NCBI GenBank assembly: GCA_903912585.1
Contig: CAIWHY010000549.1
Location: forward strand, 1-5,114
Length of the DNA stretch: 5,114 nt
Origin: an uncultured Thermoleophilia bacterium
Lineage (GTDB): Bacteria; Actinomycetota; Thermoleophilia; UBA2241
Direction: 5' to 3'
Shown here: piece by piece, positions 1 to 5,114 of the stretch
Numbering within the stretch: the first letter of the stretch is position 1
How the letters are laid out: every line of letters starts with the position of its first letter
The notes under the pieces: generated by a model
What the model was told of the DNA's origin: nothing
The model's input: only the letters and a program-made list of their open reading frames with translations
Database searches by the model: none
Program-made: the position numbers and the translations under genes

Positions 1-1114
1 CGACGCCTTCTGGAAGGCACTCAAGGACAAGGACGCCGAGATCGAGCGGTTGCAGGGGCAGCTCGCCCGCTCGGAGGCCGAAAAGCAGGAGCTCGCCGGC
101 CGGCTGGCGCGCATGGACGCCTCGGACGAAGGCGCCGCAGCCTACGCGCCCGGCGTCGACTCGATGGCCACGCCGGCACTCCCGGTGGTCCCGCTCATCC
201 CCGCGTCCGGCCCGGTCGTCAACGAGCTCACCGGCGATTCGTCGGAGCCCGGCGAGCGCACCTGGGGAGAGACGCCGGCGGAGTTCGCCGCCGAGCTCGC
301 CGCACTGCGTGAAGAGACGGCTCCTGTCGCCGCGGCCGCGGCAGTCGGCGAAGCCGCAGCCGCGGCGCACGAGCCGCTCCCCGAGCCGCCGGCAGAGCCG
401 GTCGTCACTCAGGCGGCGGAGCTCGCCGGGCGGACGCCCCCGGCCGTCGTCTTCGAGGATACGCAGGAGATCTCGGCCGAAGAGGCTGCAATAGCCGCCG
501 CCGAGCCCGGTGCCCTCGATGACCCCGAGACGACGCTGGCTCCACATGGCGGCGCGCCGAACGCGCAGGCGGCCCCGGCCGGGCCGTCCGCCGCCGAGCT
601 CGAGGCGCAGGCCGCCTCGCTCACGCTGCTTCAGCGAGGCGTGGACCTGCTCAACGTCAGCCGCGTGCCGCACAAGATCGCCGAGACCAACGAACAGCTC
701 GGTCTCCCGTCGGTCCACGTCGGCTTCGACGGGCAGACGGTCGCCGTCACCTTCATGTGGACGATGGGCTGGTACCGTTTCCGCGTCGACATCGACAGCG
801 GCGACGTGGGCATGGACGAGCGCGGCTACGAGGAGCTCGCGGACATCCAGCCCAACGCCGCCGTGCGCGCCGACGGCACCGTGCAGCTGGCGCCCGCGCA
901 GATCAGCCGCGCCGCCGCGCAGCGCCCGCCTCAGCAGCAGCCGCAGCCCGCGGCGCCGGCCGCGGAGCGCGCGCCGGACGAGCCTGAGACTCCCCGCGTG
1001 GCCGCGCAGAAGCCGCCCGAGATCCTCAGCAAGTCGCTGCTCGGGCAGCGCAGCGACGACGAGGCGGCTTCGTGGGAGCAAACGCAGGCGCGGGATTTCG
1101 ACTGGGACCACTGA
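1..1114 (+). CDS. Uncharacterised protein with coiled coil, low-complexity linker and one compact domain (5' end missing)
   Basis: The frame is open from the left edge (first full codon at 2) to TGA at 1112-1114, giving 370 residues without the true start. I do not recognise the family. Four parts are visible. Residues about 5-38 are charged, with heptad-like Leu/Ile spacing (DAEIERLQGQLARSE), and look like a coiled coil. Residues about 40-205 are rich in Ala, Pro and Glu and probably disordered. Residues about 207-297 look folded: a helix-like LLQRGVDLLNVSR, then alternating hydrophobic segments (VHVGFDG, VAVTFMW, WYRFRVDID). The rest is Gln/Pro/Ala-rich and ends in an acidic, aromatic DFDWDH. 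No signal peptide or membrane segment is visible in the part present. TTG at 50 is an internal Leu codon, not a likely start. The gene converges on the lipoprotein gene. Coding status is well supported; function is unknown. Confidence 0.82.
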   Translation, partial: DAFWKALKDKDAEIERLQGQLARSEAEKQELAGRLARMDASDEGAAAYAPGVDSMATPALPVVPLIPASGPVVNELTGDSSEPGERTWGETPAEFAAELAALREETAPVAAAAAVGEAAAAAHEPLPEPPAEPVVTQAAELAGRTPPAVVFEDTQEISAEEAAIAAAEPGALDDPETTLAPHGGAPNAQAAPAGPSAAELEAQAASLTLLQRGVDLLNVSRVPHKIAETNEQLGLPSVHVGFDGQTVAVTFMWTMGWYRFRVDIDSGDVGMDERGYEELADIQPNAAVRADGTVQLAPAQISRAAAQRPPQQQPQPAAPAAERAPDEPETPRVAAQKPPEILSKSLLGQRSDDEAASWEQTQARDFDWDH

Positions 1115-1175
1115 CGCCGCAGCTGGGCTGACGGAGGCGCCCGCGCACGCGGCCGAGTCTTCCTCCGCACAGACC

Positions 1176-1216
1176 AAACGGGCCGGGTGGCGCTACTCGC
1201 GCCACCCGGCCCGTTT
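1176..1216. terminator. Perfect 18-bp hairpin between convergent genes, likely bidirectional terminator
   Basis: An 18-nt arm (1176-1193, beginning AAACGGGCCGGG) is followed by a 5-nt loop (TACTC) and its exact reverse complement (1199-1216, ending CCCGTTT). The arms begin with AAA and end with TTT, so RNA from either strand folds into the same GC-rich stem closed by A-U pairs. It lies 61 nt after the plus-strand stop codon and 38 nt after the lipoprotein stop codon. The T-run is only three bases, so it is not a textbook intrinsic terminator, but position and symmetry favour that role. Confidence 0.85.
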
Positions 1217-1254
1217 CGCTTCACTGCCGCTGGAAGGCGGCCTTCACGACCGGA

Positions 1255-2271
1255 TCAGATGCCCAGGGATGAGGCGCCGCCCGTGGTCAGGCCGCCGAAC
1301 ATCTGGTTCAGCAGGCTCTTGAGCGGCAGCGCGTTGGCCGGTGGCGTGACGGTCACGGGCTTGTCGAAGTCGGCCATGGTCAGATCCATGGCCATGGTCA
1401 TGCCGTCGATGCCCGTCATGCCCTTCTGGCCCTTGGCGTCGAGCGCCGCATTGAACGACGCCTTGTGGATGAGCATGTCGTCGACGCCGATCCAGTAGTC
1501 AACGGAGACGCTCTTGAGACCCTTCTTGAGCTGCTCGGTCTGCTGCTTACTCTGGCTCAGGCTCTGCTCGAGCTGCTTGAGCTGGCTCGTGCCGCCGAGC
1601 TTCTGGGCGAGGGCCGGGTCCTTGGCGGCCTTCATCAGGGCGTCGGCGAGCTTCTGCGGGTCGGCCGTCGCCTTGACGTGGTAGACCTTGGCGCCGGCTA
1701 CGTCCTCGGTGCCGACGAGCGCGTAGCTCGTGCCCCAGTCCGACGGGTTGAGCCCGAGGCTCTTGAGTTGCTCGGTGGGCGCGGCGCCGGTCTGGGCCTG
1801 CGCGCTGAGGCTCTTGGCGCTCTTGGCGTCCATCGCGTACCACTTGCCCTGGTACTCCACCCAGCTCTTGGTGCCTTGGGAGAGCAGGCTGAGGTCGATG
1901 GTCTGGCCACCCAAGCCGAGGCTGATCTTCATGTCGGAGGCCACGGGCTGGTTCTGGCTCTTGCCCTCCATGTGCAGCGAGATGCCCTGCGAGAGCATGG
2001 CTTTGGATGTGGGATCGGTCATCTTGCTGGGGTCGCCGCTGACCTTGAGCGACATGTCGCCGGTGAAGGAGGCACTCTTGACGTCCTTCATCTTGGCCTC
2101 GCTCTGGGCGACGATCTGGTCCGCGGACATGGTCGTCGCGGCAGTGGTGGCCGCGGGTGCGCTGCTGGGCGACGCGCTCGTGCTGCTGCCGCAGCCGGCG
2201 ACGGCCACGGCGGCGAGCGCGAACAGGGTCAGCAACAGCACTGCCCAGGTCGAGATCTGCTTGCGGAACAT
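1255..2271 (-). CDS. Secreted lipoprotein, LppX/LolA-like
   Basis: This 338-residue protein has a lipoprotein signal peptide: basic MFRKQ, a hydrophobic stretch at about 8-25, then a lipobox VAGC with the lipidated Cys at 27. A Ser/Ala/Thr-rich tether follows (about 28-48), so the mature protein should sit on the outer face of the membrane. The remaining body alternates polar and hydrophobic segments, with landmarks KSWVEYQGKWYAMD (135-148), GAKVYHVKATADP (193-205) and VDYWIGVDDMLIHKASF (257-273). These resemble the half-barrel folds of LppX/LprG and LolA-like lipoproteins, which bind lipids or hydrophobic ligands; this is pattern resemblance only. A Gln/Lys/Leu-rich stretch (228-254) may form a helix or coiled coil. 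GGGAGGG at 2279-2285, seven nt before the ATG, fixes the start. It follows jag on the same strand after 114 nt; co-transcription is uncertain. The exact ligand and role are unknown. Confidence 0.85.
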   Translation of the reverse strand: MFRKQISTWAVLLLTLFALAAVAVAGCGSSTSASPSSAPAATTAATTMSADQIVAQSEAKMKDVKSASFTGDMSLKVSGDPSKMTDPTSKAMLSQGISLHMEGKSQNQPVASDMKISLGLGGQTIDLSLLSQGTKSWVEYQGKWYAMDAKSAKSLSAQAQTGAAPTEQLKSLGLNPSDWGTSYALVGTEDVAGAKVYHVKATADPQKLADALMKAAKDPALAQKLGGTSQLKQLEQSLSQSKQQTEQLKKGLKSVSVDYWIGVDDMLIHKASFNAALDAKGQKGMTGIDGMTMAMDLTMADFDKPVTVTPPANALPLKSLLNQMFGGLTTGGASSLGI

Positions 2272-2309
2272 GGGTGGTCCCTCCCTCTGGCGTGGTTGCG
2301 CCCCACATC

Positions 2310-2325
2310 CCCCGGAGCTCCGGGG
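2310..2325. repeat. 16-bp perfect palindrome upstream of the lipoprotein gene
   Basis: CCCCGGAGCTCCGGGG is fully self-complementary. It lies 38 nt upstream of the lipoprotein start codon. As DNA it could be a dimeric repressor site; as RNA it would fold into a 6-bp stem with an AGCU loop. GC-rich palindromes of this size also occur by chance in such a genome, so no function is assigned. Confidence 0.5.
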
Positions 2326-2358
2326 CGCCCTGCACCTGTTTTCGGCGCGCGAGGCGTC

Positions 2359-2372
2359 CTCCTTTACAGGAG
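2359..2372 (-). other. Small GNRA-tetraloop hairpin enclosing a Shine-Dalgarno-like sequence
   Basis: Read on the minus strand, CTCCT-GTAA-AGGAG forms a 5-bp stem closed by a GUAA (GNRA) tetraloop. It begins 13 nt after the jag stop codon. The 3' arm plus the next bases (AAAGGAGGA) is an almost perfect Shine-Dalgarno sequence, yet no ATG, GTG or TTG lies at usable spacing; the nearest is a GTG 21 nt further on. There is no T-run, so it is a poor terminator. Confidence 0.45.
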
Positions 2373-2385
2373 AACCTCGACTGGG

Positions 2386-3123
2386 TCAGTGGTCGGCGTG
2401 CCTCGGAGAGACGACGACGGCGCGGAAGGGTTCGTTGCCCTCCGAGACGGTCTCCACCCGCGCGTGGTCCTTGAGGTGCAGGTGGATGACCTTGCGCTCG
2501 GCCGCCGACATCGGCTTGAGCGCGACGCTCACCGACTCTCGGGTCACCTTCTGCGCGGTCCGGTCGGCGAGGGACTTGAGCGCCACTTCGCGGCGCTCGC
2601 GGTACCCTTCGGCGTCCACGATGACCTGGCGGCGCTCGCGACGGTCGCCGTTGACGACGATGGCGGCGATGTACTGCAGCGCGTCGATGGTGGCTCCGTG
2701 GCGCCCGATGAGCAGACCCAGGTCGTCGCCGCTGATGTCGGCGCGCACGGCCTCGCCGGCTTCGCCGGCGCTGACGCTCGCCTCGATGCCCATGAGCCCG
2801 ACCACGGTATGCACGAACTCGCGCAGCGTCTCGGCACCTTCGGGAAGGTCGTCGTCGGCGACAGGAGCGCGCTCGGCGCTCGGGCGCAGCCGCGCCTCCA
2901 CCTGGGCCGTGCTCTTGCCGCGCCCGAAGAAGCCGCCCTTGCTTCCCTCTTCCATGACGACGAACTCGACGTCGGCCTCGTTGAACGACGGGACCACCTT
3001 GCGCAGCTGGTCCAGCGCCTTGCGCTTGGCCGCTTCGATGGTGGCGCCATCGGCGATGGTGGCGAACTCGGTCTCCTCCTCGTCGCCGTCGTCGAACGGC
3101 TCGAGGTCATCCACGTCTGCCAT
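2386..3123 (-). CDS. jag: Jag/KhpB (EloR) RNA-binding protein with Jag-N, KH and R3H domains
   Basis: This 245-residue cytoplasmic RNA-binding protein is known in Gram-positive bacteria as Jag, KhpB or EloR. It commonly partners KhpA and influences cell elongation and division; that role is carried over from the family. After an acidic leader (about 1-18) comes a Jag-N domain (about 18-80) with the signature SKGGFFGRG at 61-69, one Gly longer than the usual SKGFFG form. A linker follows, then a KH domain (about 98-172) with the GxxG loop G140-R-H-G143 in LLIGRHGATIDALQYI. The R3H domain (about 174-238) has its R-x3-H pair at R210 and H214 (ERKVIH), followed by the family-typical VETVSEGNEPFRAVVV. 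All key elements are intact. The ATG at 3121-3123 has GGAGG five nt upstream. It sits downstream of yidC, the usual neighbour (spoIIIJ-jag), after a 63-nt gap holding a hairpin. Confidence 0.96.
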   Translation of the reverse strand: MADVDDLEPFDDGDEEETEFATIADGATIEAAKRKALDQLRKVVPSFNEADVEFVVMEEGSKGGFFGRGKSTAQVEARLRPSAERAPVADDDLPEGAETLREFVHTVVGLMGIEASVSAGEAGEAVRADISGDDLGLLIGRHGATIDALQYIAAIVVNGDRRERRQVIVDAEGYRERREVALKSLADRTAQKVTRESVSVALKPMSAAERKVIHLHLKDHARVETVSEGNEPFRAVVVSPRHADH

Positions 3124-3151
3124 GCCTGCCTCCGTGAAGGAGTTGACTCGG

Positions 3152-3181
3152 GCCCGCGCCGGCGGTCAGCCGCCCGCGGGC
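3152..3181 (-). other. GC-rich hairpin between yidC and jag
   Basis: On the minus strand a 12-nt arm GCCCGCGGGCGG and a 14-nt arm CCGCCGGCGCGGGC face each other across a CTGA loop. They pair along their whole length apart from a 2-nt bulge (GG/CC). The stem starts 5 nt after the yidC stop codon and is not followed by a T-run. It may be a partial terminator, an RNA-processing site or a 3'-end stabiliser that changes the yidC:jag ratio; which of these is not shown by the sequence. Confidence 0.55.
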
Positions 3182-3186
3182 TCGTT

Positions 3187-4125
3187 CTAGTTCGTGCTGG
3201 TGCCGCTCGCAGGCGGAGGCGCCTTCTTCTTGCCCTTGCCCGGCGGCGGCTTGCGCGCGCCCTTCTTCTGTCCTCCGGAGGCCGGGGCGGCCTTCTCGTC
3301 GCCGGCCGCCGCCAGCTCCGCGGCCTTGGCCTTGCGCTTGGCGAGCAGGTCGTCGCGCGTCTTGCTGCGATCGTCCTGCGCCTTGGAGACCGCATCCATG
3401 AAGCGGCTCTTCTTCTGCTGCCCGACCGGCACCGGCTCGAGCACCTTGGGCTTCATGACCTTCTTGATGATGAGCTGCTGGCCGATCGTCCAGATGTTGG
3501 TGGTGACCCAGTACACGAACAGGCCGGCCGGGAAGCGATACAGGATGAACACGAAGAAGATCGGCATCGCGCGCATGATCATCTTCTGGGACTTGTCGGT
3601 CTGCTGGCTGAGCATGAGCTCAGTCGAGATGAGCTGCGTGGCCACGTAGAGAATGAGCATGATGTAGGTCGGGTCCGGCAGACCGAGGTGCGGGATCCAC
3701 AGGAAGGACGCGTCGGCGAGCGCCTTGGTGTTGACCGGGTCGAGATAGGACGTGCCCTTGATCGCGTAGTACAGGCTGATGAACACCGGCAGCTGCAGGA
3801 GGATCGGCAGGCAGGAGGCGAACGGGTTGACCCGGTGCTCCTGGTAGAGCTTCATCGTCTCCGACTGCAGCTTGGCGCGGTCGCCCTTGTGCTTCTTCTG
3901 CAGCTCCTTGAGCTTGGGCTGCACGGCCTGCATCGCCTGCGCCGAGCTGAACTGTTTCCAGGTCAGCGGGAAGAGGATGAGGCGCACGATGATCGTGAGC
4001 CCGATGATGGCGAGGCCCCACGTCCAGTTCGGGCCCAGCCCGAGTGACGCGAGGAAGTGCTCGATGCTGACGAGGACCCAGTTGAGCAGCTCGATGAGCT
4101 GCTTGAAGCCGGGCAGGTTATACAT
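3187..4125 (-). CDS. yidC: YidC/Oxa1/Alb3-family membrane protein insertase
   Basis: YidC inserts and folds inner-membrane proteins, alone or with SecYEG. This 312-residue copy is of the short Gram-positive type with no large extracytoplasmic domain. Membrane segments are predicted at about 10-30, 33-54, 104-124, 152-172 and 186-218. The conserved groove arginine is R48 in IIVRLILFPLT. A charged cytoplasmic hairpin follows (57-98, QAVQPKLKELQKKHKGDRAK), leading into NPFASCLPILLQLPVFISLYYAI, and the last segment carries GLFVYWVTTNIWTIGQQ; all are strong family landmarks. The tail (about 221-312) is Lys/Pro/Ala-rich, very basic and probably disordered, as in other YidC proteins whose tails touch the ribosome. 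No lipobox is seen at the N-terminus. The ATG lies inside the end of yidD (8-nt overlap) with only a weak GTGAG upstream, so coupling to yidD translation is likely. Identity is clear. Confidence 0.97.
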   Translation of the reverse strand: MYNLPGFKQLIELLNWVLVSIEHFLASLGLGPNWTWGLAIIGLTIIVRLILFPLTWKQFSSAQAMQAVQPKLKELQKKHKGDRAKLQSETMKLYQEHRVNPFASCLPILLQLPVFISLYYAIKGTSYLDPVNTKALADASFLWIPHLGLPDPTYIMLILYVATQLISTELMLSQQTDKSQKMIMRAMPIFFVFILYRFPAGLFVYWVTTNIWTIGQQLIIKKVMKPKVLEPVPVGQQKKSRFMDAVSKAQDDRSKTRDDLLAKRKAKAAELAAAGDEKAAPASGGQKKGARKPPPGKGKKKAPPPASGTSTN

Positions 4126-4384
4126 GGGCGCTCACGTTCGACTCGGGATGGTCGTGCTCGCAATTCTGGTGCCGCGGCTTGACCGGATCGTAGCCGCCGT
4201 TGCTGAACGGATTGCAGCGCAGCAGGCGCCACGCCGCCATGCCGGTCCCCCTGATGGCGCCGTACTCCCGCAGCGCGTCGATGGCGTAGTTGGAGCACGA
4301 CGGGTAGTACTTGCAGCGCTGCCCCAGCATCGGCGACAGCGTGTACTGGTAGATCCTGACGAAGAAGATGAGCACGCGCTTCAC
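4118..4384 (-). CDS. yidD: Membrane protein insertion efficiency factor YidD
   Basis: This small 88-residue protein assists YidC-dependent membrane insertion and is usually encoded between rnpA and yidC, as here. The N-terminus (MKRVLIFFVRIYQYTLSPML) is an amphipathic, membrane-associating helix. The family core follows with conserved cysteines: C24, C30 in YPSCSNYAIDALREYG, and C57 in LLRCNPFSNGGYDPV. A short His/Asn-rich tail with a further Cys (HQNCEHDH) ends the protein. The start is GTG at 4382-4384, overlapping the rnpA stop by four nt (GTGA), with GGAGG six nt upstream inside the end of rnpA. The stop (4118-4120) lies eight nt inside yidC. Length and motifs match the family. Confidence 0.96.
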   Translation of the reverse strand: MKRVLIFFVRIYQYTLSPMLGQRCKYYPSCSNYAIDALREYGAIRGTGMAAWRLLRCNPFSNGGYDPVKPRHQNCEHDHPESNVSAHV

Positions 4385-4764
4385 GACGCGCCTCCGGTGA
4401 GCAGCCCGGCGCGCTCCAGAAGCTCGCGCACGGCCGCGCCGACCACGCCCTTCTCCCCTTCGCCCTCGCGGGCGACGAGCTCGAGCAACTGCGGACGGGC
4501 GATCACCACGAGATCGTACTCCTCGGCCAGATGCCCCGCGCAGCCCTGAAAGGCCTCGCGCAGCAGGCGTTTGACGCGGTTGCGCACAACGGCGCCGCCC
4601 ATCTTCTTCGAGACCGACAGCCCCAGCCTCGGCCCGTTCGAGCCCCCCTCAACGGGACGCTTGAACCAGTACAGGACGAGAAAACGGGAGGCCGTCGAGC
4701 TCCCCTGCCGGTAGATGCGCTGGAAGTCGGAAGAGCGCGAAAGGCGGGGACGCTTGGCGGGCAT
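4381..4764 (-). CDS. rnpA: Ribonuclease P protein component
   Basis: The RnpA protein joins the catalytic RNase P RNA to remove 5' leaders from precursor tRNAs. From the ATG at 4762-4764 it is 127 residues, the usual size. It begins MPAKRPRLSRSSDFQRIYRQG, the typical family opening (basic, then a Phe that helps bind the leader). The hallmark RNR helix is intact: GLSVSKKMGGAVVRNRVKRL with R61-N62-R63, followed by LLREAF. Strand EEYDLVVIARP (81-91) and a C-terminal helix complete the fold. The start lies 11 nt after the rpmH stop codon with no Shine-Dalgarno sequence in the gap, so translation probably depends on rpmH. The same frame stays open through all of rpmH to an ATG at 4921-4923, which would add 53 residues; I favour the short form because it matches the usual family length. 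The 3' end overlaps yidD by four nt. Confidence 0.94.
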   Translation of the reverse strand: MPAKRPRLSRSSDFQRIYRQGSSTASRFLVLYWFKRPVEGGSNGPRLGLSVSKKMGGAVVRNRVKRLLREAFQGCAGHLAEEYDLVVIARPQLLELVAREGEGEKGVVGAAVRELLERAGLLTGGAS

Positions 4765-4775
4765 CGCCGGCGGGA

Positions 4776-4910
4776 CTAGGCGCTGAGGCGCTTGCGCCCC
4801 TTCTGCCGCCTCTTCTTGATGACCAACCGACCCGCGCGGGTGCTCATCCGCTTGCGAAAGCCGTGCGTCTTGCTGCGCTTGCGGGTATTCGGCTGATAGG
4901 TCCTCTTCAC
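4776..4910 (-). CDS. rpmH: 50S ribosomal protein L34
   Basis: L34 is a tiny, highly basic protein buried in the large ribosomal subunit. The 44-residue sequence ([18 protein letters not shown], then [20 protein letters not shown] and RKRLSA) matches the near-universal bacterial pattern in both length and residues. The start is GTG at 4908-4910, supported by GAGGAAG at 4913-4919 and by the invariant KRTYQP opening. The frame also runs upstream to an ATG at 4974-4976, but that extension has no counterpart in L34 and overlaps the promoter. The gene is first in the rpmH-rnpA-yidD-yidC-jag cluster. Confidence 0.98.
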   Translation of the reverse strand: MKRTYQPNTRKRSKTHGFRKRMSTRAGRLVIKKRRQKGRKRLSA

Positions 4911-4912
4911 TG

Positions 4913-4919
4913 CTTCCTC
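4913..4919 (-). promoter_or_regulatory. Ribosome binding site deciding the GTG start of rpmH
   Basis: GAGGAAG lies two nt upstream of the rpmH GTG; the AGGA core is four nt away. It supports GTG over upstream ATG codons. It lies downstream of the ATG at 4921-4923 and therefore cannot serve the possible long rnpA start. Confidence 0.75.
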
Positions 4920-4946
4920 GCATGATCGTCGATACTCAGAACGTGC

Positions 4947-4976
4947 AGTATAGCCGCGCGGCGGAGGCCGGGTCAA
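4947..4976 (-). promoter_or_regulatory. Housekeeping-sigma promoter of the rpmH operon
   Basis: On the minus strand, TTGACC (4971-4976) matches five of six bases of the -35 consensus. TATACT (4947-4952) matches five of six of the -10 consensus. The spacer is 18 bp. Transcription should begin near 4940, leaving a 5' leader of about 30 nt before the rpmH GTG. A strong vegetative promoter is expected for a ribosomal protein gene. Confidence 0.85.
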
Positions 4977-5114
4977 TTTGGCTCGGCCGGCCTCTGCTCC
5001 CGGTCACCGCTACCGCCGTCTAAGCTTTTCCCTGCATGCTGCCGATACGCCGAGTGAACGACGGAAGCCGGTAGAGACAAGGCGATGCTGCTCCAGGGAT
5101 CGATCCATAGGTTC
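4977..5114. other. Intergenic stretch upstream of the rpmH promoter, no gene seen
   Basis: Neither strand shows a convincing coding start or product, and no clear match to the DnaA box (TTATCCACA or close variants) is present. An ATG at 5085-5087 stays open to the right edge for only ten codons and has no good ribosome binding site. A divergent dnaA gene is often found upstream of rpmH, so this may be part of the dnaA-rpmH spacer, but the window does not reach far enough to show it. Confidence 0.5.

Noticed and set aside
1233..1245. Short palindrome GAAGGCGGCCTTC near the lipoprotein stop codon
   Set aside because: It has 6-nt arms around a single base, so it cannot form a normal hairpin loop with its full stem, and it is easily explained by chance next to the much stronger hairpin at 1176-1216.
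510..1322. A 270-codon plus-strand frame overlapping the first gene
   Set aside because: The product is Arg/Ser/Pro-rich, as expected from a shifted frame of a GC-rich gene, and it runs through the terminator hairpin into the convergent gene's end.
1547..2335. A 262-codon minus-strand frame starting at GTG 2335
   Set aside because: It is a shifted frame of the lipoprotein gene, Arg/Gly/Pro-rich with no signal peptide or recognisable domain. The orphan AGGAGG upstream is 21 nt away, too far to serve this GTG.
1465..4047. An 860-codon plus-strand open frame spanning three minus-strand genes
   Set aside because: The lipoprotein, jag and yidC genes happen to share one reading register, and the antisense frame only stops where they use TTA, CTA or TCA codons, which are rare in GC-rich genes. 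Its Leu/Gly/Arg/His-rich product is typical of antisense shadows, while the minus-strand products are recognisable proteins. It ends opposite a TCA serine codon (S27) of yidC.
4911..4976. Upstream extension of rpmH to an ATG at 4974-4976
   Set aside because: L34 is about 44 residues and starts KRTYQP almost everywhere. The extension overlaps the -35 and -10 elements, and the GTG at 4910 has its own ribosome binding site.
5085..5114. Possible gene start (ATG at 5085) at the right edge, perhaps dnaA
   Set aside because: Only ten codons are visible, they do not resemble a DnaA N-terminus, and there is no well-placed ribosome binding site.
4911..5114. Replication origin upstream of rpmH
   Set aside because: The rpmH cluster is often near oriC, but no DnaA box or AT-rich unwinding region is seen in these 204 nt.

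Overview
The window reads as high-GC bacterial chromosome, probably from the actinobacterial lineage. The base composition is strongly GC-rich. YidC is of the short Gram-positive type without a large periplasmic domain, and a lipobox lipoprotein lies alongside. I cannot name a genus, and the phylum is an inference.

The right three-fifths, read on the minus strand from about 4976 down to 2386, is the classic ribosome and membrane-biogenesis cluster found near the replication origin of most bacteria: rpmH (ribosomal protein L34), rnpA (RNase P protein), yidD (membrane insertion factor), yidC (membrane insertase) and jag/khpB (KH-R3H RNA-binding protein). A near-consensus promoter (TTGACC, 18 bp, TATACT) lies just upstream of rpmH. 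rnpA/yidD overlap by 4 nt and yidD/yidC by 8 nt, which suggests translational coupling. A GC-rich hairpin separates yidC from jag.

Downstream of jag, where rsmG and parAB often sit, there is instead a secreted lipoprotein gene on the same strand (1255-2271) resembling LppX/LolA-like lipoproteins. Its 114-nt leader holds a GNRA-tetraloop hairpin and a 16-bp palindrome.

The left fifth (1-1114) is the 3' part of a plus-strand gene for an uncharacterised protein. It has a coiled coil, a long Ala/Pro/Glu-rich linker, one compact domain and a disordered tail. It converges on the lipoprotein gene, and a perfect 18-bp inverted repeat between them looks like a shared bidirectional terminator.

The last 204 nt, upstream of rpmH, hold the promoter but no convincing gene and no DnaA box. 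dnaA may lie beyond the right edge. No mobile element, CRISPR array, tRNA or rRNA was seen. The most interesting point is that the rnpA frame stays open through all of rpmH to an ATG just upstream of the rpmH start, a layout like the overlapping rnpA/rpmH genes of Thermus.
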